This document shows, piece after piece, positions 11,346 to 24,005 of a stretch of DNA of 64,000 nucleotides. Origin of the DNA: Marinobacter halodurans (GTDB lineage Bacteria; Pseudomonadota; Gammaproteobacteria; Pseudomonadales; Oleiphilaceae); assembly GCF_004327985.1 (NCBI RefSeq), contig NZ_SJDL01000019.1:30762-94761 (forward strand), read 5' to 3'. A model generated the notes under the pieces. The model ran no database searches. It saw nothing but the letters and a program-made list of their open reading frames with translations, and was not told where the DNA came from. Position numbers and translations under genes: made by a program. Each line of letters opens with the position of its first letter. The stretch's first letter is position 1.

Positions 11346-12278
11346 ATGAGTAACTGGCTGGACAAGATCATGCCGAGCATGATTCGCTCGGACTCCAAGC
11401 AGAGAACCAGTGTGCCGGAAGGGCTTTGGAAGAAATGCCCCAAGTGCGGTGCCTTCCTCTACAAGCCGGAACTCGACAAGAACCTGGATGTTTGTCCGAA
11501 GTGTTCGCACCATTTGCGTGTCACGGCACGCCGCCGGCTGGATATCTTTCTGGATGAAGACGGCCGTGAGGAGATCGGTGCCGATCTGGAGCCGTGGGAT
11601 CGCCTCAAGTTCAAGGACAGCAAGCGCTACCGGGATCGTTTGGCATCGGCCCAGAAAGGCACCCGGGAGAAGGATGCCCTGATTGCGATGCGAGGCCGCA
11701 CCCTGGGGCTGCCGCTGGTGGCCTGTGCCTTCGAGTTCAACTTCATGGGCGGGTCCATGGGGCAGGTTGTCGGCGAGCGCTTTGTGCAGGCCGTGAACGT
11801 CTCCCTGGAAGAAGGTATCCCCCTGGTCTGTTTCTCGGCCAGTGGCGGCGCGCGTATGCAGGAGGCCATTCTCTCCCTGATGCAGATGGCCAAGACGGCG
11901 GCGGCGCTGGAGCGCATGAAGCAAGCGGGTATTCCGTTCATCTCGGTGCTGACCGATCCGGTATTCGGCGGTGTGTCGGCCAGCCTGGCCATGCTGGGCG
12001 ACCTGAATATTGCCGAGCCCTACGCACTGATCGGCTTCGCCGGCCCCCGGGTTATCGAGCAGACGGTGCGGGAGAAGCTGCCGGAAGGCTTCCAGCGCAG
12101 CGAGTTCCTGCTTGAGCATGGCGCCATCGATATGATCGTGGAGCGTCACGACATGCGTTATCGCATCGCTTCCGTGCTGGCCAAGTTCACCGGCCAGGAG
12201 GCGCCCGAGCCCGAAGAAGTGACGCGTGTCGATGCTGAAGGCGCCGAAGCAGACATCCCCGATGCCCCGAGCGCCTGA
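11346..12278 (+). CDS. accD: Acetyl-CoA carboxylase carboxyltransferase beta subunit
   Basis: AccD with AccA transfers carboxyl from biotin to acetyl-CoA, making malonyl-CoA for fatty acid synthesis. The 310-residue product has the N-terminal zinc ribbon with Cys31, Cys34, Cys50 and Cys53. The crotonase-fold oxyanion region follows ([12 protein letters not shown] near 162-173). Its 3' end overlaps folC, the common accD-folC pairing. Confidence 0.98.
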   Translation: MSNWLDKIMPSMIRSDSKQRTSVPEGLWKKCPKCGAFLYKPELDKNLDVCPKCSHHLRVTARRRLDIFLDEDGREEIGADLEPWDRLKFKDSKRYRDRLASAQKGTREKDALIAMRGRTLGLPLVACAFEFNFMGGSMGQVVGERFVQAVNVSLEEGIPLVCFSASGGARMQEAILSLMQMAKTAAALERMKQAGIPFISVLTDPVFGGVSASLAMLGDLNIAEPYALIGFAGPRVIEQTVREKLPEGFQRSEFLLEHGAIDMIVERHDMRYRIASVLAKFTGQEAPEPEEVTRVDAEGAEADIPDAPSA

Positions 12279-13527
12279 GCCTGGAGCCACTGTCGATCAG
12301 TGGCTCGCCTATCTCGAAGCGCTGCATCCCACCGAAATTGATCTGGGCCTGGACCGGGTGTTACTGGTCCTGCGCCGCCTCTTTCCCGGAAAGCCGGAAG
12401 CCCGGATCATCACAGTCGGCGGGACGAATGGGAAAGGGACGACGGTCGCGGCCATCGAACGCCTGCTGCTGTCCCGCGGCCGGAAAGTCGGTGCCTACAC
12501 CTCGCCGCACTTGCAGCGGTACAACGAGCGGGTGCGGCTGAACGGGGAGGATGTTTCGGACGCTGCTCTGGTAGGTGCCTTCGAGGCGGTGGAGGCAGCG
12601 CGCCGCGATGTCAGTCTGACCTATTTTGAATTCGGCACCCTGGCCGCTTTTCTGCTGTTCCGGGATGCCGGCATAGAAGACTGGATCCTGGAAGTGGGTC
12701 TCGGGGGGCGTTTGGATGCAGTCAACGTGCTGGATGCCGACCTCGCCATCATCACATCCGTGGACCTCGATCACACCGCCTGGCTGGGCGACGACCGGGA
12801 TCAGATCGGCTTCGAGAAAGCCGGCATCCTGCGCTACCGGCAGAATGCGATCTACGGCGACGAAGATCCGCCCCGGTCCGTGCTGCAGCAGGCTGCGGCG
12901 CAAAAGGTCCGGCTTTACCGTTTTGGGGAAGCCTACCGGCTGGAATCGGATGATTCCGGTTTGCGCCGTGTGGTGACGGCGGGCTGGCAGGTTGCGTTAC
13001 CCGGAACAACGCTGCCCGAGCGCAGCCTGGCCGCAGCAGTGCAGGCCATTCGCCTGCTTGAACCAGAGATGTCTCCCGAAGCGATCCATCGGGCATTGGC
13101 CGATGTGCGGGTCGCCGGGCGCTTTGAGCAACTGCTGTCGTCACCGGCGCTCTATGTCGATGTCGGCCATAACCCGCATGCCGCCCGCTGGCTCCGGGAG
13201 CGTATCGCGGCGCTGTCGGTTAGAGGAAAGGTTCATGCCGTTTACGCCTGCCTCTCGGACAAGGATACGGCGGGCGTCGTTGCCGCCATGGCGGCCGTGG
13301 TCGATCGGTGGTTCCTGGCGCCGCTGGATGTGCCGCGGGGGCTGGATATCGATACGCTGGTCCGGCGGGTCGAACCGGTTGTGGGCGACAAGGCGGTTGT
13401 CGAACGGGCCGGGAGCGTGGCCGAGGCCATCGAAGCAGCGCGTGAGGTGGCCGGGGAAAACGACTGTATTATCGTGTTTGGTTCCTTCTTTACGGTGGCC
13501 GAGGCTCGCAGTGCGGTGCCGGGCTGA
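12262..13527 (+). CDS. folC: Bifunctional folylpolyglutamate/dihydrofolate synthase
   Basis: FolC adds glutamate to dihydropteroate and then to reduced folates. The P-loop GGTNGKGTT lies near residues 53-61, and DVGHNPHAA marks the C-terminal ligase domain. I chose the ATG at 12262 (421 residues, 17-base overlap with accD) over a GTG at 12226 because it places the conserved [13 protein letters not shown] near the N-terminus. Translation is probably coupled to accD. Confidence 0.95.
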   Translation: MPRAPEPGATVDQWLAYLEALHPTEIDLGLDRVLLVLRRLFPGKPEARIITVGGTNGKGTTVAAIERLLLSRGRKVGAYTSPHLQRYNERVRLNGEDVSDAALVGAFEAVEAARRDVSLTYFEFGTLAAFLLFRDAGIEDWILEVGLGGRLDAVNVLDADLAIITSVDLDHTAWLGDDRDQIGFEKAGILRYRQNAIYGDEDPPRSVLQQAAAQKVRLYRFGEAYRLESDDSGLRRVVTAGWQVALPGTTLPERSLAAAVQAIRLLEPEMSPEAIHRALADVRVAGRFEQLLSSPALYVDVGHNPHAARWLRERIAALSVRGKVHAVYACLSDKDTAGVVAAMAAVVDRWFLAPLDVPRGLDIDTLVRRVEPVVGDKAVVERAGSVAEAIEAAREVAGENDCIIVFGSFFTVAEARSAVPG

Positions 13528-13786
13528 GCGGCGCAGGACGGGTTTCCTGGCGTTGAACTGGTGCAGCGGGGGCCGGTATGACGCCCGCGCATGGTGTGTA
13601 TCGGTGCCCCGTTTTCCCGGGCCTGAACAGGGCCGAACCCTGCTCGTGGGGCGATAACACGGCCCCTGTTTCCGGGTCTTTTCAGAACCTTAAACTTCCG
13701 TCATGCGCTCTGCACGGCTTTGTGTTCTGTAGCCGTGGGCGTTAGTATCCGGTCAGAATCTCCCCCAACAGAGAGGAACGCTTCCT

Positions 13787-14473
13787 GTGGATGGTCTGAA
13801 GCAGCGCATTGTCGGCGCCCTGGTACTGATATCACTGGCTGTTATCTTTGTCCCGATGCTGTTCGATGAACCGCACACAGAGCGAACCACCCAGAAAATA
13901 AAACTGCCCGAAGAGCCCGCCTTCCCGTCGGTTGATATCCAGGGCCAGGTTGGCCAGCAGTCTGCTTCATCCGGTGACCAGGAAGCCTCCCAGGACAGCG
14001 CTCCCGCCTATACCATCGAAGAGCCCAAGGCCGCCGCGCCGACGGTGGCGACGCCGAGTGAGGGCAGCGCCCCGACGGCAGAGCAGGAGACTGCGCCCGC
14101 ACCCGCGCCCGCGCCGGAACCGGCCCCGAAGCCCCAGCCGGCACCTTCCGGGAACACGGCCAAGGCCGCGGCAAACGCCGCGACGCCCAGCGAGCCCGAG
14201 CCGACCGAAGATGCCGAATACAAGCAGACCATGAAAGGCGCCTGGCTTGTTCAGTTGGGCAGTTTCGGTAACGAGAAGAATGCCCTGCGCCTGCGCGACG
14301 AAGTCCGCGACAAGGGATACGCTGCGTACACCGAAAACGTCAAGCGAGGCGATATCACCCTGACGCGGGTCTTCTCCGGACCGTTCGTCAGCGAGGATGA
14401 GGCAAAATCCGCCAAATCCAGGCTGGATAAGGCATTCAACCTCAACAGTCTGGTGATGTCCGGCGATCGGTGA
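13787..14473 (+). CDS. dedD: SPOR-domain division protein (DedD-like)
   Basis: SPOR domains bind denuded peptidoglycan at the septum, and DedD is a minor divisome protein. The 228-residue product has one membrane anchor near residues 10-25 (IVGALVLISLAVIFVPML) and a Pro/Ala-rich periplasmic linker. The C-terminal SPOR domain starts near 150 (WLVQLGSFGNEKNALRLR). The start is GTG with AGAGGAA upstream. The 259-base gap after folC shows no gene. The position between folC and cvpA matches other gammaproteobacteria. Confidence 0.9.
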   Translation: MDGLKQRIVGALVLISLAVIFVPMLFDEPHTERTTQKIKLPEEPAFPSVDIQGQVGQQSASSGDQEASQDSAPAYTIEEPKAAAPTVATPSEGSAPTAEQETAPAPAPAPEPAPKPQPAPSGNTAKAAANAATPSEPEPTEDAEYKQTMKGAWLVQLGSFGNEKNALRLRDEVRDKGYAAYTENVKRGDITLTRVFSGPFVSEDEAKSAKSRLDKAFNLNSLVMSGDR

Positions 14474-14510
14474 GGGTAGGGCAACCGCGATCCGGCAGCG
14501 TCGTCAAGGT

Positions 14511-14538
14511 TTGGTGTGACCCGGTTTCCTGATAGAAT
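14511..14538 (+). promoter_or_regulatory. Putative sigma70 promoter for cvpA-purF
   Basis: TTGGTG (14511-14516) and TAGAAT (14533-14538) are separated by 16 bases and lie just upstream of cvpA. I found no PurR-like operator. This is a by-eye consensus match only. Confidence 0.35.
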
Positions 14539-14570
14539 CCGCGCTTCCTGAATTCGTTAGTGGGTCGACC

Positions 14571-15137
14571 ATGAACGCGCTGATCTGGATAGACTGGGTC
14601 ATCATTACCATCATTGCTGTTTCGACCCTGATCAGCCTCAAGCGCGGGTTTGTCAGGGAGGCGCTGTCACTCGTCACCTGGATTGCCGCCTTCATTATCG
14701 CCCGCACGTTCCATCCGCAGATGCAGATGCTGCTGGAAAGCACGGTGGAGACGCCGTTGGTCCGGCTGATTGCTGCCTTTGCAATCCTGTTTTTTGGTAC
14801 CCTGATCGTGGGCGCCGTTATCAATAATCTGATTGGTCAGCTTGTCGTTGTCACCGGCCTTTCCGCCACGGATCGTGTGCTCGGGATGGGGTTCGGTTTG
14901 CTGCGGGGGCTGCTCGTCGTTATTGTTGCCATCGCTTTCGTCCGCTATACACCGCTCTCCCAGGATACCTGGTGGAGGCAGTCGGTGATGATTGGTCGTC
15001 TGGCGATGGTCGAGCAGTGGTCCCGGCGCATGCTGGGCGATGAATTTGAACGTTTCCTCGGACCCGCCGACGAGTCCGCCAAGGCGGTCCAGGCGCAACC
15101 GGGCAACGAAGCCATGATATCTGTACTGGAGAAGTAA
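14571..15137 (+). CDS. cvpA: CvpA family membrane protein
   Basis: CvpA was first described as needed for colicin V production and is generally linked to purF. The 188-residue product shows about four hydrophobic segments: near residues 3-20, 30-45, 60-90 and 100-125. It carries the family's charged SLKRGFVREA loop after the first span. The purF start follows 7 bases after its stop, so the pair is co-transcribed. The biochemical role is unsettled. Confidence 0.93.
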   Translation: MNALIWIDWVIITIIAVSTLISLKRGFVREALSLVTWIAAFIIARTFHPQMQMLLESTVETPLVRLIAAFAILFFGTLIVGAVINNLIGQLVVVTGLSATDRVLGMGFGLLRGLLVVIVAIAFVRYTPLSQDTWWRQSVMIGRLAMVEQWSRRMLGDEFERFLGPADESAKAVQAQPGNEAMISVLEK

Positions 15138-15143
15138 ACACCC

Positions 15144-16667
15144 ATGTGTGGCATTGTCGGTATCGTAAGTACCTCTAACGTCAACCAGTCGCTCTATGAC
15201 GCGTTGACGGTCCTTCAGCACCGGGGGCAGGATGCGGCCGGCATCGTAACCTTCCAGGACGATCGCTTTTATCTGCGCAAGGATAACGGCCTGGTTCGTG
15301 ACGTTTTTCGGACACGGCACATGCGTCGCCTCGTCGGTAATGTGGGTATTGGTCATGTGCGCTACCCGACCGCCGGCTCCTCCAGCTCCGCCGAAGCGCA
15401 GCCGTTCTATGTGAACAGTCCCTATGGCATCACGCTGGCCCACAACGGCAACCTGACCAATGCCGACGACCTGAGCCGCGACCTGTTCCGTACCGATCTG
15501 CGCCACATCAACACCAATTCCGATTCTGAGGTGTTGTTGAACGTCTTTGCCCATGAACTGCAGAAACTGGGCAAGCTGAACCCGACCAAGGACGAGATCT
15601 TTGCCGCCGTCAGTGCGGTCCATGAGCGTTGTCGCGGAGCCTACGCGGCGATTGCCATGATTACCGGCTATGGCATCGTCGGCTTCCGGGACCCCCGGGG
15701 GATTCGTCCGGCCTGTTACGGCGTCCGCGAAACCGAAGCCGGCAAGGAATACATGATCGCCTCCGAGAGCGTCGCGCTGAACGCAGCGGGCTTCAAACTG
15801 GTGCGCGACATCGAACCGGGCGAGGCGGTGTATATCGAAACCGACGGCACGATCTACACCCAGCAGTGCGCCCGCGAACCGCACCTGATCCCGTGTATTT
15901 TCGAGCACGTCTATTTTGCCCGTCCGGATTCCATCCTGGACAAGGTGTCGGTCTACAAGGCCCGCCTGCGCATGGGCGAAACCCTGGCGGACAAGATCCT
16001 GCGTGAGCGGCCGGACCATGACATCGACGTGGTCATGCCGATTCCCGACACCAGCCGGACATCGGCCATGCAGATGGCTCATCGCCTGGGCGTGAAATTC
16101 CGGGAAGGCTTTATCAAGAACCGCTATATCGGCCGCACGTTCATCATGCCTGGCCAGAAGATGCGCAAGAAGTCCGTGCGCCAGAAACTGAACCCGATCG
16201 ACCTGGAGTTCAAGGGCAAGAACGTGATGCTGGTGGATGATTCCATAGTACGCGGCACGACCTGTGAGGAAATCGTGCAGATGGCCCGGGATGCCGGCGC
16301 GCGCAAGGTGTATTTTGCCTCGGCTGCGCCGCCCGTCCGTTATCCCAATGTCTACGGTATCGATATGCCGGCGGCCAGCGAGCTGATTGCCCATGAACGT
16401 ACCGTTGAGGAAATCCAGCAGTTGATCGGCGCCGACTGGCTGATCTACCAGGACCTGGACGATCTCATCACCTGCGTGAATGACGTGAACCCCGAGATTG
16501 AGGCCTGGGAGTGCTCGGTGTTCGACGGTAATTACATCACCGGCGATATCGATGCGGCCTACCTCGCCAACCTGGAAACCCAGCGGGGCGAAAGTAACAA
16601 GGCGAAGAAAAACCCGGAGATGTCGTCCGATAACGCTATTATCGATCTCCACAACGACGAAGACTGA
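15144..16667 (+). CDS. purF: Amidophosphoribosyltransferase
   Basis: PurF makes phosphoribosylamine from PRPP and glutamine, the committed step of purine synthesis. The 507-residue product starts MCGIVGIV, exposing Cys2 as the glutaminase nucleophile. The PRPP-binding motif [13 protein letters not shown] lies near residues 361-373. It follows cvpA and precedes metZ by 18 bases. Confidence 0.98.
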   Translation: MCGIVGIVSTSNVNQSLYDALTVLQHRGQDAAGIVTFQDDRFYLRKDNGLVRDVFRTRHMRRLVGNVGIGHVRYPTAGSSSSAEAQPFYVNSPYGITLAHNGNLTNADDLSRDLFRTDLRHINTNSDSEVLLNVFAHELQKLGKLNPTKDEIFAAVSAVHERCRGAYAAIAMITGYGIVGFRDPRGIRPACYGVRETEAGKEYMIASESVALNAAGFKLVRDIEPGEAVYIETDGTIYTQQCAREPHLIPCIFEHVYFARPDSILDKVSVYKARLRMGETLADKILRERPDHDIDVVMPIPDTSRTSAMQMAHRLGVKFREGFIKNRYIGRTFIMPGQKMRKKSVRQKLNPIDLEFKGKNVMLVDDSIVRGTTCEEIVQMARDAGARKVYFASAAPPVRYPNVYGIDMPAASELIAHERTVEEIQQLIGADWLIYQDLDDLITCVNDVNPEIEAWECSVFDGNYITGDIDAAYLANLETQRGESNKAKKNPEMSSDNAIIDLHNDED

Positions 16668-16685
16668 GTCACGGGGCCCAAGGCG

Positions 16686-17909
16686 ATGAGCAAGATCCGA
16701 GAAGAGCACGCATTTATCCCGGAATCCGACCTGGAAGGGGTTTCCGTGGATACGCTGGCCGTGAGGGCAGGGCAGGTGCGGACGGCGCAACTGGAGCACA
16801 GCGATGCCATTTTCGCCACCTCGAGCTTTGTCTACGGCAGTGCGGCCCAGGCGGCTGCGCGATTTGGTGGCGAAGAGCCGGGCAATATCTATTCCCGCTT
16901 CACGAACCCCACCGTGCAGGCCTTCGAGGCACGCATCGCAGCGATGGAAGGCGGCGAACGCGCCATCGGAACCGCTTCCGGCATGGCCGCCATCATGAGT
17001 ACCTGCATGGCCCTGTTGCAGGCCGGCGACCATGTGGTCTGTTCCCGGGGCGTTTTCGGGACGACCAACGTCCTGTTCCAGAAGTACCTGGCGCGATTCG
17101 GCGTCGAGACGACGTTCGTCGGACTGACCGATATGGATGCCTGGAAATCGGCGGTACGGCCGGAAACCCGTATGCTGTTCCTGGAAACGCCATCCAACCC
17201 GTTGTGTGAAGTGGCCAACCTGCAGGAGCTGGCCGATCTGGCCCATGAAAACGATGCCCTGTTTGTGGTGGATAACTGCTTCTGTACGCCGATCCTGCAG
17301 CGTCCGTTCGAGTACGGTGCGGACATCGTGATCCATTCGGCGACCAAGTACCTGGATGGCCAGGGTCGCTGCATCGGCGGTGTGGTGGTTGGCTCCAGCG
17401 CGCTGATGGAAGAGGTGTACGGCTTCATGCGTTCGGGCGGGCCGAGCATGAGCCCGTTCAATGCCTGGGTCTTTCTTAAGGGACTGGAAACGTTACCAAT
17501 CCGTATGCGCGCCCATTGCGCCAGTGCGTTAGAGTTGGCGCAATGGTTGGAGCAACATCCTGCAGTCGAGCGTGTATTCTATGCGGGCCTGGCGTCGCAC
17601 CCCCAGCATGTCCTGGCGGGCAAGCAGCAGAAGGGGTATGGCGGCGTCCTGTCGTTCCGTGTGAAGGGCGGGCGGGCCGAAGCCTGGCAGGTGATCGATG
17701 CGACCCGGATTATTTCCATTACCGGAAACCTGGGCGACACCCGCACCACGGTGACTCATCCGGCGACCACGACACACGGCCGGCTGTCTCCGGAGGACAA
17801 GGCGGAAGCCGGTATCACCGAGAACCTGATCCGGATTTCGGTGGGCCTGGAAGACATCGAAGACCTGAAGGCGGACCTGGCCCGAGGGTTGGACGCATTG
17901 ACGCGCTAA
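16686..17909 (+). CDS. metZ: O-succinylhomoserine sulfhydrylase
   Basis: MetZ forms homocysteine directly from O-succinylhomoserine and sulfide, bypassing cystathionine. The 407-residue Cys/Met-metabolism PLP enzyme has its PLP lysine at 221 (HSATKYLDGQGR) and the YSRFTNPT motif near 69-76. The purF-metZ order is typical of pseudomonads and relatives, which supports metZ over metB. Sulfide from CysI and methyl transfer by MetH, both encoded later in this window, complete the route. Confidence 0.93.
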   Translation: MSKIREEHAFIPESDLEGVSVDTLAVRAGQVRTAQLEHSDAIFATSSFVYGSAAQAAARFGGEEPGNIYSRFTNPTVQAFEARIAAMEGGERAIGTASGMAAIMSTCMALLQAGDHVVCSRGVFGTTNVLFQKYLARFGVETTFVGLTDMDAWKSAVRPETRMLFLETPSNPLCEVANLQELADLAHENDALFVVDNCFCTPILQRPFEYGADIVIHSATKYLDGQGRCIGGVVVGSSALMEEVYGFMRSGGPSMSPFNAWVFLKGLETLPIRMRAHCASALELAQWLEQHPAVERVFYAGLASHPQHVLAGKQQKGYGGVLSFRVKGGRAEAWQVIDATRIISITGNLGDTRTTVTHPATTTHGRLSPEDKAEAGITENLIRISVGLEDIEDLKADLARGLDALTR

Positions 17910-17933
17910 TAACAGAAGGAAGCCTGCTCTGAA

Positions 17934-20537
17934 ATGAGCCGTAGCCAATCCATGTCAGAACGAAAAAAAGCCGGGCAAGAGACCCAGCTGACAGAGAAGC
18001 AGCAGCGCTTCCGTAAGCTGCTTGCCCAGGGCGGGCGCGAAGGGGCGCTGATCGCGCTGACGGCACTGTGCATCTATCTGCTGATGGCACTGGTCAGTTA
18101 TAGCGCCAGCGATCCCGGCTGGGCGAGTGTCGGCCACGAGGTGTCGGTCTCCAACTACGCCGGGCGGACCGGCGCCTGGATCGCGAGCCTGCTGATCGAC
18201 TTTTTCGGTCAGGTGGCTTTCCTGTTTCCCGCCATGGTGGCGTTCTACGCTTTCTTGCTGGTCAAGCACCGCAACGACTCCGTTGAGCTGCATTGGCCGC
18301 TTTTCCTGTTGCGCTTTGGCGGCTTCATCCTGATTCTGCTGAGTGCCACCAGCCTGCTGTCCCTGTATTCCATCATGGGTCTGGATGCCAGCGCCGGTGG
18401 CGTGCTCGGGGCCGAGGTGTCCGATGCCATGGTGGGGGCATTCAACCTGCCGGCCGCGACGCTGGTGCTGGTGGCGATCTTCCTGTTTGCCCTGACTGTA
18501 TTCACCGGGCTGTCCTGGTTCGGGATGATGGATGCGCTGGGGGACTACACCCTGCGTTTTGCCGATTGGATCAAGACCAACTTCAACACCAATGTTGAGT
18601 CGGACGAAGACACGCCGGAGCCGCCGAAGAACGCCGAGCCGGCGTCCGCTGCCCGCCGCGAGCCGCCGCTGGTCAATGATCGGGTCGCGGCCGATGGGGA
18701 GGAAAAACCCTCGCTGATGCAGCGGATCCGCGGATGGTTCCGGCGCAGCAAGGCGGATGACGGCGAATACGAGCCCCTGCCGACCAGGATTGAGCCCAGC
18801 GTAGACGGGCTGGCTGCCACCGCCCGGCTGGACGCGCCGGCAGAGGCGGGCTTTTCCGCTACCGATGATGAGCCTGCGCCCAGACCCCAGCCGGCCGCCC
18901 GCAAAGCCGCGCCGGAACAGCCGGCGGCGGACGCTCGCAACGTGAAGATTTCACCGTTCAAGCGCAAGGACGACGGGCCCAGGGACAAGGACACCAAGCG
19001 CCAGCCTTCGCTCTTCGATGACATCGACAGCCCGTTGCCCCCAATCACCTTGCTGGATCCGGCTGATCCCCACAAGAAGAAGGGCTATTCCAAGGAGTCG
19101 CTGGAGCACATGTCCCAGCTGCTGGAGGAAAAGCTCTCCGACTTCGGGGTCAGCGTTGAAGTGGTCGAGGTCAATCCCGGTCCGGTAATCACCCGTTTCG
19201 AGATCAAGCCGGCGCCGGGCGTTAAGGTGAGCCGTATTTCCAACCTGGCGAAGGACCTGGCGCGCTCCCTGGCGGTGATCAGCGTGCGGGTGGTGGAAGT
19301 CATTCCGGGCAAGTCGGTCGTCGGTATCGAGATCCCCAACGAAGAGCGGGAGATGGTGCGCCTGCGTGAGGTGCTGTCGTCGCGTGCTTTCGAGGAATCC
19401 AGTTCGCCGTTGACGCTGGCGCTGGGCAATGACATCGGTGGCAATCCGATGACTGCCAACCTGGGCAAGATGCCGCACCTGCTGGTGGCCGGTACCACCG
19501 GTTCCGGTAAGTCGGTGGGCGTCAACGCCATGATCCTCAGTATGCTGCTGAAGGCCACGCCCGACGAGGTTCGCTTCATCATGGTGGACCCGAAGATGCT
19601 GGAACTGAGCATCTACGACGGCATCCCCCATCTGCTGGCGCCGGTGGTCACCGACATGAAGGAAGCGGCGAATGGCCTGCGCTGGTGTGTCGCCGAGATG
19701 GAACGCCGCTACCGTCTGATGGCTGCGCTCGGTGTCCGCAACCTGGCGGGCTTCAACCGCAAGGTGAAGGACGCCATCGAGGCGGGCGAGCCGATTCCGG
19801 ACCCGCTCTGGAAGCCTGATGAGTACCTTGAGAACGGCGAAGAGGATCGTCCGGCGCTGGAGCCGCTGCCGTTCATCGTCGTCGTGATCGACGAGTTCGC
19901 CGACATGATGATGATCGTCGGCAAGAAGGTGGAAGAGCTGATCGCGCGGATAGCCCAGAAAGCGCGGGCCGCCGGTATCCACCTGATCCTGGCGACCCAG
20001 CGCCCGTCGGTGGACGTCATCACCGGTCTGATCAAGGCCAATATCCCCACGCGGATCTCGTTCTCGGTGCAGTCGAAGATCGACTCCCGGACGGTGCTGG
20101 ACCAGGGCGGGGCAGAGCAATTGCTCGGCCACGGCGACATGCTGTACCTGCCGCCCGGGTCCGGTCTGCCGGTTCGGGTCCATGGGGCCTTCGTTGATGA
20201 CGACGAGGTACACCGTGTCGTCAGTGCCTGGAAGGACCGGGGCGAACCCGTCTATGTGGACGATGTGCTCAACGGCGCCGAAGGTGAGAAGTTGCCGGGC
20301 GTTCCGTCGCTGTCCGAAGGGAGCGGGGACAGTGAAGGCGACTCGCTCTATGACGAGGCGGTGGCTTTCGTCACCGAGGGTCGTCGTGTGTCCATCTCCT
20401 CCGTGCAGCGCAAATTCAAGATTGGCTACAACCGGGCGGCCAACCTCGTCGATGCCATGGAAGCTTCAGGCGTCGTCAGTGCCGCCGGTCATAACGGTGC
20501 CCGGGAAGTGCTGGCACCGCCACCCCCGCGAGACTAG
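17934..20537 (+). CDS. ftsK: DNA translocase FtsK
   Basis: FtsK anchors at the septum, pumps DNA toward dif and activates XerCD. The 867-residue product has about four membrane spans in residues 35-195 and a fairly short charged linker. The motor has Walker A GTTGSGKS near 521 and Walker [14 protein letters not shown] near 645. A C-terminal winged-helix gamma domain (about 800-867) reads KOPS sequences. An in-frame ATG at 17952 is an alternative start. lolA follows after 14 bases. Confidence 0.97.
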   Translation: MSRSQSMSERKKAGQETQLTEKQQRFRKLLAQGGREGALIALTALCIYLLMALVSYSASDPGWASVGHEVSVSNYAGRTGAWIASLLIDFFGQVAFLFPAMVAFYAFLLVKHRNDSVELHWPLFLLRFGGFILILLSATSLLSLYSIMGLDASAGGVLGAEVSDAMVGAFNLPAATLVLVAIFLFALTVFTGLSWFGMMDALGDYTLRFADWIKTNFNTNVESDEDTPEPPKNAEPASAARREPPLVNDRVAADGEEKPSLMQRIRGWFRRSKADDGEYEPLPTRIEPSVDGLAATARLDAPAEAGFSATDDEPAPRPQPAARKAAPEQPAADARNVKISPFKRKDDGPRDKDTKRQPSLFDDIDSPLPPITLLDPADPHKKKGYSKESLEHMSQLLEEKLSDFGVSVEVVEVNPGPVITRFEIKPAPGVKVSRISNLAKDLARSLAVISVRVVEVIPGKSVVGIEIPNEEREMVRLREVLSSRAFEESSSPLTLALGNDIGGNPMTANLGKMPHLLVAGTTGSGKSVGVNAMILSMLLKATPDEVRFIMVDPKMLELSIYDGIPHLLAPVVTDMKEAANGLRWCVAEMERRYRLMAALGVRNLAGFNRKVKDAIEAGEPIPDPLWKPDEYLENGEEDRPALEPLPFIVVVIDEFADMMMIVGKKVEELIARIAQKARAAGIHLILATQRPSVDVITGLIKANIPTRISFSVQSKIDSRTVLDQGGAEQLLGHGDMLYLPPGSGLPVRVHGAFVDDDEVHRVVSAWKDRGEPVYVDDVLNGAEGEKLPGVPSLSEGSGDSEGDSLYDEAVAFVTEGRRVSISSVQRKFKIGYNRAANLVDAMEASGVVSAAGHNGAREVLAPPPPRD

Positions 20538-20551
20538 GAGTTGTTAATCGC

Positions 20552-21193
20552 ATGAAGACGTTTATGGGCCGCGTATCGGCCGTTCTGGCTGTCCTGCTGA
20601 TCAGTACATCACCGGCCTGGGCGGACGCCCAGGCGGCCAAGGCACTGGCCGGCAAGCTGGAAAAGTACCGCACCTACCAGGCTGATTTTATCCAGGTAGT
20701 GGTCGATGGCACCGGCAGCAAGGTTCAGGAGACCCGCGGCAACCTGAAGGCCAAGCGTCCGGGGCTGTTTTTCTGGGAGTCGAAGAGCCCGTTTTCCCAG
20801 ACCATCGTCGCGGATGGTAAGAAAGTCGAAGTCTACGATCCGGACCTGGAGCAGGTCACCATCAAGCCGATGGAAAAGCAGATGTCCTCCACCCCGGCGC
20901 TGCTCTTGAGTGGGCAGGTGGATAATCTCGAAGAAGCCTACGATGTCTCCCGGGACGAGGAAACGGCGGGCGCCGATGACTTTATCCTCAAACCCCGCAG
21001 CCAGGATTCACTGTTCCTGTCGCTGCGCCTGCGTTTCCGTGACGATGTGCTGACCGAAATGCGCCTGCGGGATTCCCTGGATCAGATCAGCGTTCTCAGC
21101 TTCCAGGACGTCAAGGTGAACCAGCCTGTCGACAACAGCGTGTTCCACCTCGATTACCCGGATTCGGTGGACGTCATCAAGAGCGCCCAGTAA
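20552..21193 (+). CDS. lolA: Outer-membrane lipoprotein carrier protein
   Basis: LolA ferries lipoproteins across the periplasm from LolCDE to LolB. The 213-residue product has a signal peptide ending near residue 26 (SPAWADA) and the family's early KLEKYRTYQADFIQ helix. The ftsK-lolA-rarA-serS order is widely conserved. Its TAA stop overlaps the rarA ATG as TAATG. Confidence 0.95.
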   Translation: MKTFMGRVSAVLAVLLISTSPAWADAQAAKALAGKLEKYRTYQADFIQVVVDGTGSKVQETRGNLKAKRPGLFFWESKSPFSQTIVADGKKVEVYDPDLEQVTIKPMEKQMSSTPALLLSGQVDNLEEAYDVSRDEETAGADDFILKPRSQDSLFLSLRLRFRDDVLTEMRLRDSLDQISVLSFQDVKVNQPVDNSVFHLDYPDSVDVIKSAQ

Positions 21194-22548
21194 TGCAGGG
21201 CGGCCTGTTCGAGGAAACTCGCGGTTTCCAGCCGCTGGCATCCCGGATGCGGCCGCGCACCCTGGCCGATTACGCCGGTCAGCAGCACCTGGTCGGACCG
21301 GGCAAACCGCTGCGCCGCGCCGTCGAGGATGGCCAGCTGCATTCCATGATCCTGTGGGGGCCGCCTGGCGTGGGTAAGACCACCTTCGCCAAGCTGCTCG
21401 CGGATACCGCCGACATCGCCTTTGAGAGCCTGTCCGCCGTCCTCAGTGGCGTCAAGGATATCCGCGATGCGGTAGCGCGTGCCCGTAACCGGAAGCAGGT
21501 CGAGGGCCGCGATACCCTGCTGTTCGTGGATGAGGTCCACCGCTTCAACAAGAGCCAGCAGGACGCCTTCCTGCCGCATATCGAAGACGGCACCGTGATC
21601 TTTGTCGGCGCGACCACCGAGAACCCCTCGTTCGAACTGAACAGCGCCTTGCTCTCGCGCACGCGGGTCTATGTGCTCAAGAACCTGGAGGCCGACGACC
21701 TGAAGGCCTTGTTGCGTCGGGCCCTGTCCAGCGACGAGGGACTGGCCAACCGGCTTCAGGTGCCCGAGGATCTGCTGGATATCATTGCCGCCGCGGCCGA
21801 CGGAGATGCCCGCCGGGCACTGAACCTGCTGGAAGTGGCCTCCGATCTCGCCGAACCCAACGACGAGGGCGCCGCCGAGTTGACCGAAGCGGTGCTCGAA
21901 CAGGTCATGCAATCGAGCCTGCGCCGTTTCGACAAGGGCGGTGACGTGTTTTACGAGCAGATTTCGGCCTTGCACAAGTCCGTTCGCGGGTCCGATCCGG
22001 ACGGCGCACTCTACTGGATGTGCCGCATGCTCGATGGCGGCGCCGATCCCGTCTATGTGGCCCGGCGTCTGGTCCGTATTGCCAGCGAGGATATCGGCAA
22101 CGCCGATCCGCGGGCCCTGCGCCTGAGCCTGGATGCCTGGGATACCCAGGAGCGGCTGGGATCGCCCGAGGGCGAACTGGCACTGGCCCAGGCGGTGACC
22201 TACCTGGCGCTGGCTCCGAAGAGCAATGCCGTCTACAGGGCCTACAACCAGTGCGTCGCCGATATCCGGCAGCAGCCGGACTACGAGGTGCCGGTCCACC
22301 TGCGCAATGCGCCCACATCGCTGTTGAAGTCGATGGGCCACGGCGCCGAATACCGCTATGCCCACGACGAGCCCGATGCATTTGCCGCCGGTGAAGCCTA
22401 TTTACCCGAGGCGATCCATGGGGTACGTTATTACGACCCGGTTCCCCGCGGCCTGGAAATCAAACTGCGGGAAAAACGGGAAAGGCTCGATGCCCGCAAC
22501 GAGGCGAGCACCGAGCAGCGTTATCCGTCCCCACAGTCTCCGTCCTGA
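21193..22548 (+). CDS. rarA: Replication-associated recombination protein A (MgsA-type AAA+ ATPase)
   Basis: RarA is a clamp-loader-like ATPase acting at stalled replication forks. The 451-residue product has Walker A GPPGVGKTT near residues 53-61, Walker B LFVDEVHR near 112-119, and sensor GATTENPSFELN near 137-148. It begins one base into the lolA stop codon and ends 137 bases before serS. Confidence 0.96.
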   Translation: MQGGLFEETRGFQPLASRMRPRTLADYAGQQHLVGPGKPLRRAVEDGQLHSMILWGPPGVGKTTFAKLLADTADIAFESLSAVLSGVKDIRDAVARARNRKQVEGRDTLLFVDEVHRFNKSQQDAFLPHIEDGTVIFVGATTENPSFELNSALLSRTRVYVLKNLEADDLKALLRRALSSDEGLANRLQVPEDLLDIIAAAADGDARRALNLLEVASDLAEPNDEGAAELTEAVLEQVMQSSLRRFDKGGDVFYEQISALHKSVRGSDPDGALYWMCRMLDGGADPVYVARRLVRIASEDIGNADPRALRLSLDAWDTQERLGSPEGELALAQAVTYLALAPKSNAVYRAYNQCVADIRQQPDYEVPVHLRNAPTSLLKSMGHGAEYRYAHDEPDAFAAGEAYLPEAIHGVRYYDPVPRGLEIKLREKRERLDARNEASTEQRYPSPQSPS

Positions 22549-22562
22549 TCCTGTCCTGATAG

Positions 22563-23963
<1,401 letters not shown>

Positions 23964-24005
23964 GCCACCTGCCGACGCGGGTGGCGAGGGAAAGGAGAGA
24001 AAGAG

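Noticed and set aside
14667..17336. An 889-residue open frame on the minus strand
   Set aside because: It lies wholly opposite cvpA, purF and metZ, whose families and motifs are clear. The antisense product is His/Arg/Asp-rich with no domain, typical of GC-rich shadow frames.
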